From Selenomonadaceae bacterium (lineage in GTDB: Bacteria > Bacillota > Negativicutes > Selenomonadales > Selenomonadaceae), in assembly GCA_017553205.1 (NCBI GenBank), contig JAFZMV010000049.1, positions 1 through 34,820 on the forward strand: 34,820 nt of DNA, in the 5' to 3' direction. The position numbers and the translations under genes were made by a program. Under the pieces are notes generated by a model, which made no database searches, was not told the origin of the DNA, and saw nothing but the letters and a program-made list of their open reading frames with translations. Shown piece by piece: positions 1-6,752 of this stretch (position 1 is its first letter; the number at the start of each line of letters is the position of its first letter).

Positions 1-45
1 GCCACTCTTGATGAGTGCAGTCCGTTTGACAACTTGCGGACTTAA
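1..45 (+). pseudogene. C-terminal end of a TnpB-like (IS605 OrfB) protein, cut by the window edge
   Basis: The first frame is open from the window edge to TAA at 43-45 and reads ATLDECSPFDNLRT. A T-(V/L)-D-E-x-S motif followed by a short L-(R/K)-S/T tail is how many IS605 OrfB/TnpB proteins end, and the frame continues after the stop with an LKS-containing stretch that could be a frameshifted or decayed tail. The strongest support is position: it lies directly upstream of hairpins typical of the right end of such elements. Only 14 codons are visible, so whether the transposon protein is intact cannot be judged from this window. Confidence 0.35.
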
Positions 46-166
46 ATGGCTTTGGTAATTAGCAGACCTCTACTCCGACTGAAAAGTTTGGAGCAAGTCA
101 GCCGTATCTAAGCAATTTGGGGTTTCACTCCCCAAGCTAGCAAATTTATTCGCTGGTAGTTGACAA
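1..166 (+). ncRNA. Right end of an IS200/IS605-type element with omega-RNA-like structure
   Basis: This non-coding stretch holds a series of hairpins: CACTC/GAGTG (3-7/13-17), AGTCCG/CGGACT (19-24/37-42), TTGGGG/CCCCAA with a 7-nt loop (117-122/130-135) and CTAGC/GCTGG (136-140/152-156), ending in GGTAGTTGAC near 166. TnpB guide RNAs (omega RNAs) overlap the tnpB 3' end and finish at the transposon right end in a terminal hairpin, and this layout fits. The guide would then be the sequence from about 167. The family and exact end are inference. Another structured RNA associated with mobile elements cannot be excluded, because the element is truncated by the window edge. Confidence 0.45.
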
Positions 167-190
167 TAAAGAAATCATAAAATAATGACG

Positions 191-220
191 GCACTTTGCA
201 AAATGCAGAGTGCTTTTTTT
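191..220 (+). terminator. Rho-independent terminator, plus strand
   Basis: A 10-bp stem (191-200 with 204-213, one G-T wobble) has a 3-nt loop and is followed by seven T residues at 214-220. It lies just past the putative IS right end, so it terminates either the element or the gene the element entered. Confidence 0.75.
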
Positions 221-230
221 GTCGGAAAAT

Positions 231-259
231 AAAAAAACGACGCAGATTTTTTTGCGTCG
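231..259 (-). terminator. Rho-independent terminator of the BASS symporter gene
   Basis: The stem CGACGCA/TGCGTCG (238-244/253-259) is followed on the minus strand by a T7 run (complement of 231-237). It sits 25 bases beyond the stop codon of the BASS symporter gene. Confidence 0.75.
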
Positions 260-283
260 ATAAAATTTTTTTGATAAATCGTT

Positions 284-1207
284 TTATTTTCTTTTGGAAA
301 AATAATTTGCAATCAAAGAGCCTGAAATATTATGCCAAACAGAAAAAATTGCTCCCGGAATTGCAGCAGATGCTCCAAAATGAACCATCGCCAATGAAGT
401 TGCCAAACCTGAATTTTGCATGCCGACTTCGATTGAAATTGCTTTTGCCTTCGCAGTATCCATTTTTAAAATTTTTGCTAAAGTGAATCCTAAAAAATAA
501 CCCAAAATATTATGTAAAACAACCGCAACTAAAATCATAAATCCGACTTCAAAAATTTTCGCAGAATTTACGGAAACAACTCCGCCGAGTATTAGAATTA
601 TCGCAATAATTGAAATCATTGGAAGATATTCTAAAATTTTTTTCAAATTTTTTCCGAACGTCGCATTTATAAAAATTCCCAAAAAAATCGGAACAAAAAC
701 GACTTGGAAAATTGAAATCATCATTGCATAAAATGAAATATCCAGCCATTCGCCCGCGAAAAAAAACATTAACGCGGGAGTGACAAACGGTGCCAAAATT
801 GTTGTCGTCATTGTCATTGAAACGGAAAGTGCCAAGTCGCCTTTCGCCAAAAAAGTCATGACGTTTGAAGAAGTTCCGCCCGGACAGGCTCCGACTAAAA
901 TTATTCCTACAGCAATTTCAGGCGGAAACGAAAAAATTTTTGTGATTAAAAATGCAAGCAACGGCATAATTGTAAATTGTGCAATCGCTCCGATTAAAAC
1001 ATTTTTCGGATTTTCCAAAATAAATTTAAAATCTTCAATTTTTAATGTCATTCCCATTCCGAACATTACAACGCCGAGAAAAATTGTAATTTTTGGAACA
1101 GTCCAAATAAAACTTGCAGGAAAAAATAAAGCTGTTGCTGTTGCAATAATTACAAGTAATGACATATTTTTTTGAAAAAATTTATTTATGGAACTCAATA
1201 CAAACAC
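284..1207 (-). CDS. BASS-family sodium-dependent organic anion symporter
   Basis: This 307-residue, very hydrophobic protein has nine to ten predicted membrane segments. It shows the two signatures of the bile acid:sodium symporter (BASS, SBF) family: GACPGGTSSN near residue 105 and EVGMQNSGLA near residue 262, which in family structures form the crossed helices that bind Na+ and substrate. Length matches bacterial BASS proteins. Substrates vary in the family (bile acids, pantothenate, 2-oxo acids, sulfonates), so none is assigned. The start drawn is GTG at 1205-1207. A TTG at 1196-1198 is better placed behind the SD-like GGGGTG and would remove three residues. It appears monocistronic, with its own promoter candidate and a strong terminator. 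Confidence 0.9.
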   Translation of the reverse strand: MFVLSSINKFFQKNMSLLVIIATATALFFPASFIWTVPKITIFLGVVMFGMGMTLKIEDFKFILENPKNVLIGAIAQFTIMPLLAFLITKIFSFPPEIAVGIILVGACPGGTSSNVMTFLAKGDLALSVSMTMTTTILAPFVTPALMFFFAGEWLDISFYAMMISIFQVVFVPIFLGIFINATFGKNLKKILEYLPMISIIAIILILGGVVSVNSAKIFEVGFMILVAVVLHNILGYFLGFTLAKILKMDTAKAKAISIEVGMQNSGLATSLAMVHFGASAAIPGAIFSVWHNISGSLIANYFSKRK

Positions 1208-1322
1208 CCCGTATTTTCTCGTATACTTATACCAATTTCGCGAATCAGCAAGGATAAAATTTAAATTAAACGTCGCGATTGTTTGTCACAGAAAAATTTT
1301 GGTTTCACTATTTACCACGATT

Positions 1323-1350
1323 ACTATAATTCTTATTTCGCACCTGCCAA
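1323..1350 (-). promoter_or_regulatory. Candidate sigma-A promoter for the BASS gene
   Basis: Reading the minus strand, TTGGCA (1345-1350) and TATAGT (1323-1328) are separated by 16 nt. The predicted transcript would have a leader of about 110 nt. No other convincing promoter lies in the 175-bp gap between the transglycosylase stop and the symporter start. The leader contains two TCGCGA palindromes but no riboswitch that I recognise. Confidence 0.45.
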
Positions 1351-1382
1351 AATAATTTTGTAACTTTTCAACAGCTTAAAAG

Positions 1383-1976
1383 CTATCTGCTTGCAAAAAG
1401 TTGTTGTTCTTCATTGCTTGAACCGTAAAGTTCGTTGTATTTTTCACGGCAAGCCAAAACTTTTTTGACGTATTGACGAGTTTCCAAATAGGGAATTTTA
1501 TCAACGTCAGAAAAATTTTTTTCCCAGCCGCCCTGCTCCATCCAATGGCGGACATTTCCGCGTCCCGCATTATATGCTGCCAAAGCCAGAACGTCATTAT
1601 AAAAAAACTCGTCCTCAAGTTCCGCCAAATACCAAATTCCGTATCTGATATTTTTATCGGTGTTATGCAGTTCATTTATTGACGGCGGTTCTTCGTCCAG
1701 ACAAACGGCAATCCAGTTTGCAGTTTCAGGCATAATTTGCATTAAGCCGACTGCTCCGCTTTTTGAAACCGCACCTTCAGTAAAATTACTTTCAACTTTC
1801 ATTACTGACACAGCCAAAAATTTATCGACTTGATAACGCGAAGAAACTTCCTCAACTTTTTCTCGGTATGGAAACGGATATAAAAAATTTTTTTGAGCTG
1901 ACGGCGAATTAAACAGGTATAAAAAAATTAACACCGCTGTCATAAAAAGTATTTTGAATAAATTTTTATTAAGCAT
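1383..1976 (-). CDS. Lytic murein transglycosylase, SLT (Slt70-like) domain
   Basis: This protein of about 197 residues has an N-terminal membrane anchor or signal segment (roughly residues 8-24) and then a compact SLT domain. The catalytic glutamate lies in KVESNF, followed by the family motifs GLMQIMPETA and AAYNAGRGNV. Such enzymes cleave the MurNAc-GlcNAc bond of peptidoglycan to give 1,6-anhydro ends, outside the cytoplasmic membrane. Of two in-frame ATGs, the second (1974-1976) is chosen because GAGG lies 7 nt upstream, while the first (1980-1982) abuts it. The coaE stop lies only a few bases upstream, so translation is probably coupled. It is the last gene of the long minus-strand run, and no strong terminator follows. 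Confidence 0.9.
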   Translation of the reverse strand: MLNKNLFKILFMTAVLIFLYLFNSPSAQKNFLYPFPYREKVEEVSSRYQVDKFLAVSVMKVESNFTEGAVSKSGAVGLMQIMPETANWIAVCLDEEPPSINELHNTDKNIRYGIWYLAELEDEFFYNDVLALAAYNAGRGNVRHWMEQGGWEKNFSDVDKIPYLETRQYVKKVLACREKYNELYGSSNEEQQLFASR

Positions 1977-1985
1977 TGCCATTCC

Positions 1986-2597
1986 TCATTGTGAATTTTT
2001 AAATTGCCAACGTCCTTCAACTGATTTTTTTATTTGTTTCTGCAAGGCTGAAAAAGAAGTTTGATTTTTTACTACAAGGTCTGCACGGCGACAAATTTCT
2101 CTAATCGGCATTTGAGATTTTATTCTTGTAACGGCTTGTTCAGCATTTATTTTGTCGCGTTTTATCAATCTGTTCAACTGCAAATTTGTCGGCAGATATA
2201 CCGCCCAAATTTCGTCAAATAAATCTTCCCAACCAGCCTCAAAAAGTAACGGCACTTCCATGACAACTAATCTTTCACCGCGTTCTTGACAGTCAACTAA
2301 AATTTGTCTTGCACGATTCAACAAAACAGGATGAGTTACAGAATTTATCCATTTTCTTTCCTCCACGTCATGAAAAATAATTTCACGGACAATTCTTCTG
2401 TCAATATGCCCGTTTCCAAGAAGAATTTGCTCGCCGAAATGTTTTACATAGTCGTTAAAAAATTCTTCGCCGGGCTGTAAAAGTTTGCTTGTTTCTTCGT
2501 CAATATCAAAAGTCACAGCACCGTAATTTTTTTTTAGTTCAAAAGCGACAGCAGATTTTCCGCAGGAAATTCCGCCCGTCAATCCTATAGTAAACAA
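1986..2597 (-). CDS. coaE: Dephospho-CoA kinase
   Basis: The product has 203 residues, the usual CoaE length. The Walker A loop GLTGGISCGKS is at residues 5-15, and the conserved HPVL and VPLLFE segments follow at the expected spacing. The enzyme phosphorylates the ribose 3'-OH of dephospho-CoA using ATP, the last step of coenzyme A synthesis, in the cytoplasm. The start is TTG (2595-2597), supported by GGAGG 8 nt upstream and by the protein beginning directly before the P-loop as in homologues. It lies 18 bp after the cvfB-like gene and about 9 bp before the transglycosylase start. Confidence 0.95.
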   Translation of the reverse strand: MFTIGLTGGISCGKSAVAFELKKNYGAVTFDIDEETSKLLQPGEEFFNDYVKHFGEQILLGNGHIDRRIVREIIFHDVEERKWINSVTHPVLLNRARQILVDCQERGERLVVMEVPLLFEAGWEDLFDEIWAVYLPTNLQLNRLIKRDKINAEQAVTRIKSQMPIREICRRADLVVKNQTSFSALQKQIKKSVEGRWQFKNSQ

Positions 2598-2615
2598 AAT
2601 TTCTTCCTCCGAAAT

Positions 2616-3476
2616 TTATTTTGAACAAATTTTAAAACCGTTGTCAAATTTTTCAATCTGTTTTGTTTTGAGCAAATGACCGATCGCACGTTTAAAAGCC
2701 GCCTTACTGACATTGAAAACCGCTTGAATTTTTTGCGGGTCTGTCTTGTCGGTAAAATTTATTTTTCCGCCGTTGTCTTTGATAAATTTCAAAATTTTTT
2801 TTGCGTCCTCATTTATCGCAAGTTCTTTAACTTCTCTGAGTGATGCGTCAAGTCTGCCGTCCTCTCTGACGTAAGTTATACGAGCTTCCAAAATTTCGCC
2901 GCATTTTAACTTTCTCGGAATATGTTTTTGCGGAATGAAAACAATATTTCTTTCAGTCGAAAATAAAAATGCTCCTGCCTCAATAATATTATAAATTGCT
3001 CCTTTAACTTTATCGCCACGTTTGATATTTTCTGCAGGTTTTGACGCACGCCGAATTTCATCAGAAACTTTCATGCTTGTCGCAAGTCTGCCGGATTTAT
3101 CAATATAAAGTTTTGCCCAGACAATATCTCCGACATCAGGCTTGCCGATCATTTCCGCATACGGCATAAAAATTCCGCGTTCAGCTCCGACATCTAAAAA
3201 AATTCCGTCCGCAGATTTATTGATAACTTTCAGGCGGGCAATTTGTCCGACTTTCATTTTAGGAACTCTCATGCTTGCGGTAAGTCTTTTTTTTGGATCG
3301 AGATATAAAAAAACTTCAACATTTTCCCCGACTTTAACTTCTGAAGTCTGTTGAGTTTTATGCAGAAGAATATCATCATTAGAATTTCCCGTTCCCGCAT
3401 TTAAAAAAACTCCGAATTCACTTTCGCGGACGATTTTTAAATTGGTGACGGTCATAGGTTTTAAATCAGTTTTCAT
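2616..3476 (-). CDS. cvfB: S1-domain RNA-binding protein, CvfB (YitL) family
   Basis: The product has about 286 residues and consists of consecutive S1-like beta-barrel repeats (roughly residues 8-70, 75-140 and 150-215) followed by a C-terminal winged-helix-like segment (about 225-286). This is the CvfB architecture, in which family members bind RNA and influence virulence and protease gene expression in staphylococci. The frame is open further upstream, but ATG at 3474-3476 fits homologues and overlaps the end of rsfS by 11 nt, suggesting translational coupling. No strong Shine-Dalgarno is seen. A second ATG at 3453-3455 is possible. Confidence 0.85.
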   Translation of the reverse strand: MKTDLKPMTVTNLKIVRESEFGVFLNAGTGNSNDDILLHKTQQTSEVKVGENVEVFLYLDPKKRLTASMRVPKMKVGQIARLKVINKSADGIFLDVGAERGIFMPYAEMIGKPDVGDIVWAKLYIDKSGRLATSMKVSDEIRRASKPAENIKRGDKVKGAIYNIIEAGAFLFSTERNIVFIPQKHIPRKLKCGEILEARITYVREDGRLDASLREVKELAINEDAKKILKFIKDNGGKINFTDKTDPQKIQAVFNVSKAAFKRAIGHLLKTKQIEKFDNGFKICSK

Positions 3477-3816
3477 AGTTTTCAATTTTTGCATCGCCCC
3501 AAAGTTTTTCCAGTGCGTAAAAATCTCTGTTTTCGGTTTTAAAAATATGTGCGACAACATCGCCGTAATCCATCAAAACCCATTCGCCTTCGTGATAACC
3601 TTCTTTGTGGTTGAAGTGAATATTTTCTTTGTCGAGTTCTTCCTCAATGTTGTCGGCAATGGCACGAACTTGAGTAGCAGTATTCGCCGAGCAGATAATA
3701 AAATAATCCGTGGAAAACATCAGCCCTCTCATGTCCATAATAACAATTCTTTCGGCTTTTTTGTCGTCAGCCGCCTTACAAATTTTCTTTGCCAATTCTA
3801 AAAAATTTTCATTCAT
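3466..3816 (-). CDS. rsfS: Ribosomal silencing factor RsfS
   Basis: This 116-residue protein matches the RsfS/DUF143 family over its whole length. It has the N-terminal helix with AADDKKAERIVIMDMR, then YFIICSANTATQVRAIAD, and the characteristic GEWVLMDYGDVVAHIF and YALEKLWGDA. RsfS binds ribosomal protein uL14 and blocks joining of the 50S and 30S subunits when nutrients are short. AGGAG lies at good spacing before the ATG. Its place after nadD, yqeK and an LCP gene is the order commonly seen in Bacillota. Confidence 0.95.
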   Translation of the reverse strand: MNENFLELAKKICKAADDKKAERIVIMDMRGLMFSTDYFIICSANTATQVRAIADNIEEELDKENIHFNHKEGYHEGEWVLMDYGDVVAHIFKTENRDFYALEKLWGDAKIENYEN

Positions 3817-3837
3817 ATTTTATACTCCTTTCAATTT

Positions 3838-4833
3838 TCATTCATCTGTGGCTTTATCTTCGGTAATATCCTGAATCGGGAAAAGTTCGCTGATTCTTGC
3901 ATCAATCTCTCCAACATTCGGAACCCATGAGCCGTTGGAATTTTCGGAACCGGGCAACATTATAGTTGCAGGAGGATCTGAACTCATTTGGCGTAAAACG
4001 TTTGCCAAGTGAGCCGAGTCAAAAATTTCCGCACTGGTTTCCATTTTGTTTCTGAAAATATCGGCAATCGCGGGAAGTTTAGGAATTGTATCAAGCTGTA
4101 AAACTTTTGCATAGAGGGCTTTCATAAATTTTTGCTGGCGTTGAACTCTTCCTACATCTCCGAGCTTTTCTCCGAGAAATCTCAAATATTTTTGTGAATC
4201 CTCTCCGTTTAAATGCTGATAACCTTGACCGAGATGAATCGACAAACCTGACTCAGGGTCTTCATAATCCATATTTTCTTCAACGTAAATATCCAAGCCA
4301 CCCAAAACATCAATCAATTCCGCAAAAGTACTCATGCCGATAACAATATATTGATGAATCGAAACTCCCAAAAGTTGCGAAACATGACGGACGAGTAAAT
4401 TTGCTCCTCCCCAGCTGTATAAATTTCCCAAATGACCATAAGAAGAATTTGAACTGACCCAAGTATTTCGAGGAATTGAAATAAGACGCGATTTGCCTGT
4501 GTCATTTGAAAAACTCAAGACCAAAATTGTATCAGCTTGTTGTTCTCCCTGTTCTCCGTCGTCAATTCCCAGAATCAAAATATTTGTATAGCCGTCAAAT
4601 TTCGGATCAATCGCCCGTGCAGTTTTCCTGTCGTTGTAGCCTTGATACATTGTATCAAATTCGTTGTAAACTCTGCTGCCTACATTATACACCGATATTC
4701 CGACAAATAAAACTGCAGAAATCAAAAGAGATAAAATTACGCACATAAAAATCAGACGAAAAACTTTTATTTTCCGTCTTTTTCTTACTTTTTTTCTCTT
4801 TTGCTTAATATTTTCCTTAGTTTCATTTGTCAT
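3838..4833 (-). CDS. LytR-CpsA-Psr (LCP) family cell-wall glycopolymer ligase
   Basis: The product has about 331 residues: a very basic cytoplasmic N-terminus (KQKRKKVRKRRK), one membrane segment near residues 27-48, and an extracytoplasmic LCP domain. Domain motifs are NILILGID, QADTILVLSFS, ISIPRNTWV and the arginine-rich KYLRFLGEKLGDVGRVQRQQKF. LCP enzymes transfer lipid-linked anionic glycopolymers onto peptidoglycan or other acceptors. The canonical R-A/S-D-T and S-I-P-R-D are here Q-A-D-T and S-I-P-R-N, mild deviations at phosphate-binding positions. ATG at 4831-4833 is preferred. An in-frame GTG at 4840-4842 would add three residues. The gene lies 28 nt after the DUF4160 gene and 21 nt before rsfS. 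Confidence 0.9.
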   Translation of the reverse strand: MTNETKENIKQKRKKVRKRRKIKVFRLIFMCVILSLLISAVLFVGISVYNVGSRVYNEFDTMYQGYNDRKTARAIDPKFDGYTNILILGIDDGEQGEQQADTILVLSFSNDTGKSRLISIPRNTWVSSNSSYGHLGNLYSWGGANLLVRHVSQLLGVSIHQYIVIGMSTFAELIDVLGGLDIYVEENMDYEDPESGLSIHLGQGYQHLNGEDSQKYLRFLGEKLGDVGRVQRQQKFMKALYAKVLQLDTIPKLPAIADIFRNKMETSAEIFDSAHLANVLRQMSSDPPATIMLPGSENSNGSWVPNVGEIDARISELFPIQDITEDKATDE

Positions 4834-4861
4834 GACAGACACTGCCCTATAATTACGATTA

Positions 4862-5140
4862 TTAACGATAAAATTTCACTTCGCCGAAATATTTTTCCCA
4901 TTCAGAAATAATTCTTATATTATTAGCCTCAATGAACCGCATGATGTTGTATAAATATCTGCTTGGAATTTTTGAATTGTTGTGACACAATTCGCATTTT
5001 CCTTCAGAAGTCAACCAAATTTTTGTAGCGTTGGCTGATTGATTTCCCTCAGATACATGAACATGCACAGGTTCAACAGGCTGGTTTTCATTTGCCCAAA
5101 AATAAATTATGTAACTACCGATCTTGAAAAGGCGGGGCAT
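4862..5140 (-). CDS. DUF4160 family protein
   Basis: The product has 92 residues. It begins MPRLFKIGSYIIYFWANE and continues with an H-V-H-V segment, matching the short DUF4160 family, whose hallmark is an early beta-strand pair and a proline-histidine-rich loop. The function is unknown. Family members often sit beside a second small gene, and some pairs have been proposed as toxin-antitoxin-like. The start ATG (5138-5140) is fixed by GGAGG 8 nt upstream, inside the preceding gene, giving a 26-nt overlap with it. That overlap implies coupled translation. The pair interrupts the usual yqeK-LCP-rsfS order. Confidence 0.75.
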   Translation of the reverse strand: MPRLFKIGSYIIYFWANENQPVEPVHVHVSEGNQSANATKIWLTSEGKCELCHNNSKIPSRYLYNIMRFIEANNIRIISEWEKYFGEVKFYR

Positions 5141-5393
5141 TTTCAAAACCTCCATTTGCGGCAAAATGCATGATTAAATCGGCACTGTTTTTTATAATGT
5201 CCATATACTTTTCAAATTCGTCGTAGGTGTAGTTGTGAACTTCCGCGATTTTAAAACTCGGCAGATAGACAACCAAATGATTAAATCCGTCAAATACAGG
5301 AGTTTCAACGCGGACTTTTACGGAACCGTCTTTCAAAACTTCAGTATGCACAATTTCTGTATCGTCGTCTAAAGTCATCAAAGGATAAATCAT
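5115..5393 (-). CDS. Small protein paired with DUF4160
   Basis: The product has 92 residues and is acidic. The first half is a beta-rich stretch (MIYPLMTLDDDTEIVHTE, then VKVRVETPV and HLVVYLPSFK), followed by a helical stretch with YDEFEKYMDIIKNSADLIMHFA. No catalytic motif, signal or membrane segment is seen. It resembles small Bacillota hypothetical proteins that precede DUF4160 genes, but I cannot name a domain. Its ATG overlaps the yqeK stop in an ATGA junction and its 3' end overlaps the DUF4160 gene by 26 nt, so the two small genes are tightly embedded in the operon and probably act together. Confidence 0.75.
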   Translation of the reverse strand: MIYPLMTLDDDTEIVHTEVLKDGSVKVRVETPVFDGFNHLVVYLPSFKIAEVHNYTYDEFEKYMDIIKNSADLIMHFAANGGFENAPPFQDR

Positions 5394-5974
5394 TTTTTAT
5401 TTTCCTTCCTGTTCAAAATCAAAAAATTTCTTGCGTCGATTGTGTCAGGGTGAAGGAGAGAGTTTTTTTGAGTCACAAAAATTATTGATTCATTCATCGC
5501 CGTTAAAATAATTTCGTCGAGATTGTTGGAAGTTTCCGCAAGTTCACGAAGTTTATCAACGCCGGGATAATCTCTGTTCGGTTCAATCATATCGGCAAAA
5601 TAAATTATTTTATCCAATGCCGACATATTTTTTGCTCCGACTGTGTGACGATAAATCGCTTGAGAAATTTCCGAATCGTTCACGCCGTAAATTTCGGAAA
5701 TCATTTTTGCACCGATATATGCATGAAGAAGGAGAGGAGAATTTTTTTCAACTTCGCCGATTTTTATTCCGCGTTTTTCAGCTTGTGCCGGAAGTTCATC
5801 ATTTTCAAATTCTCTTGCACAGTCATGAAGAAGTCCCGCAATATATGCTTTTTCGGAATCAACGCCAAATTTTTTTGCAAGTTTAACTGCGGTATCTGCA
5901 ACGCCGATTGAATGAGCGAATCTGCTTTTTTTCAATCTGCTTTGAAGTTCCCTGCGAATTTCGTCAACATTCAT
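5390..5974 (-). CDS. yqeK: YqeK-type HD-domain Ap4A hydrolase
   Basis: This 194-residue HD-superfamily protein shows the metal-binding pattern of YqeK: an early AHSIGVA histidine, the HD pair in AGLLHDCA, then the LLLHAYIGA and YRHTVGAKNM histidines, and the late KIIYFADMIEPNRDYPGVD aspartate motif. YqeK hydrolyses diadenosine tetraphosphate symmetrically to two ADP, limiting a stress-linked dinucleotide. Its stop overlaps the next start (ATGA), and its own start overlaps the 3' end of nadD by 4 nt. The nadD-yqeK pairing is conserved in Bacillota. Confidence 0.95.
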   Translation of the reverse strand: MNVDEIRRELQSRLKKSRFAHSIGVADTAVKLAKKFGVDSEKAYIAGLLHDCAREFENDELPAQAEKRGIKIGEVEKNSPLLLHAYIGAKMISEIYGVNDSEISQAIYRHTVGAKNMSALDKIIYFADMIEPNRDYPGVDKLRELAETSNNLDEIILTAMNESIIFVTQKNSLLHPDTIDARNFLILNRKENKK

Positions 5975-6570
5975 CTGTACAAATTCTCCCTGTAAATATA
6001 TTGTTCGACTTCTTCGGGGACGAGATATTTTATAGACCTTCCGAGTTTAATTCTTTCGCGAATATTCGTTGAGGAAATTTCAAAACTTGGAGTTATAAAC
6101 TGATGAATGTGTTGAAGTCCTGTACTTCCGAAAACTTTTTTCACCTTGTCAAAATTTAATTCCACGCCCGGACGAGCCGCCGCCAAAAAATTTGCCTTGC
6201 CGACAAGTTCTTGAGCTTTATGCCAGTTTTCTAAATCCGCCATAGAATCAGAGCCGATTATAAAAAATAATTCCGTGTCTTTTCCGTATTTTCTGTGCAG
6301 TTCGTTCACCGTGTCCAAAGTATATGAAAAACCTTCGCGGAGCATTTCCATAGGCGACACATGAAAATATTCATTTGATTTTGTGGCGAGATAAGTCATC
6401 ATCAGTCGATGGGCTTTTGATTCTATTTTACGTTCTGTTTTATGCGGCGGACGTGCTGAAGGGATAAACAAAATTTCTTTGAGTTGAAAAATTTCCCGTG
6501 CTGATTCAGCCATCGCCAAATGTCCCAAATGTATCGGGTCGAAAGTCCCGCCCATTATTCCAAGTCTCAA
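5971..6570 (-). CDS. nadD: Nicotinate-nucleotide adenylyltransferase
   Basis: This 199-residue nucleotidyltransferase has GGTFDPIHLGHL at residues 7-18 with the HxGH motif, and ISSTNIRER near the C-terminus. These match the two ATP-binding signatures of NadD. The enzyme adenylates nicotinate mononucleotide to deamido-NAD, releasing pyrophosphate, in NAD synthesis. The start is TTG (6568-6570), with GGAGGG 7 nt upstream. The TTGA sequence there is both the nadD start and the stop of the preceding small gene, a 4-nt overlap. Confidence 0.95.
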   Translation of the reverse strand: MRLGIMGGTFDPIHLGHLAMAESAREIFQLKEILFIPSARPPHKTERKIESKAHRLMMTYLATKSNEYFHVSPMEMLREGFSYTLDTVNELHRKYGKDTELFFIIGSDSMADLENWHKAQELVGKANFLAAARPGVELNFDKVKKVFGSTGLQHIHQFITPSFEISSTNIRERIKLGRSIKYLVPEEVEQYIYRENLYR

Positions 6571-6752
6571 TTTGAATCCCTCCAGACAAAAACAAGAATT
6601 ACAATTAAAGTCGTGAAAAAAATTAACAGTCCTGCACGAAGATAATCAAAAAAATCATGCCGACCTTTTGGAGTCTGCAAATAATTTTTTATTGTCTTGA
6701 GATAACCAAGAAAATTTCTAATTCCTAATTCCTGATTATCTCGTCTGACCAT
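6567..6752 (-). CDS. Small single-pass membrane protein between proA and nadD
   Basis: The product has 61 residues: a charged N-terminal half, then one hydrophobic segment AGLLIFFTTLIVILVFVW (about residues 40-57) and a short DSN tail. I recognise no family. The only in-frame ATG lies inside the proA 3' end (overlap 6736-6752), with no good ribosome-binding site. Its stop overlaps the nadD TTG start. Residues 6-13 (NQELGIRN) are encoded by an AATTAGG-type repeat also found in intergenic DNA at 16283, so the N-terminus may be a recent extension or the true start may be an internal TTG near residue 25. Confidence 0.5.
   Translation of the reverse strand: MVRRDNQELGIRNFLGYLKTIKNYLQTPKGRHDFFDYLRAGLLIFFTTLIVILVFVWRDSN

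Noticed and set aside
780-1175. Long plus-strand open frame opposite the BASS symporter
   Set aside because: It is antisense to a protein with clear family motifs, has no ribosome-binding site and shows no recognisable features.
2616-3560. 314-residue version of the CvfB-like protein
   Set aside because: The extra 28 residues lie inside rsfS and do not resemble the family N-terminus. The ATG at 3476 does.
3442-3801. Plus-strand frame of 119 codons opposite rsfS
   Set aside because: rsfS on the other strand is certain, and this frame has no start signals or family resemblance.
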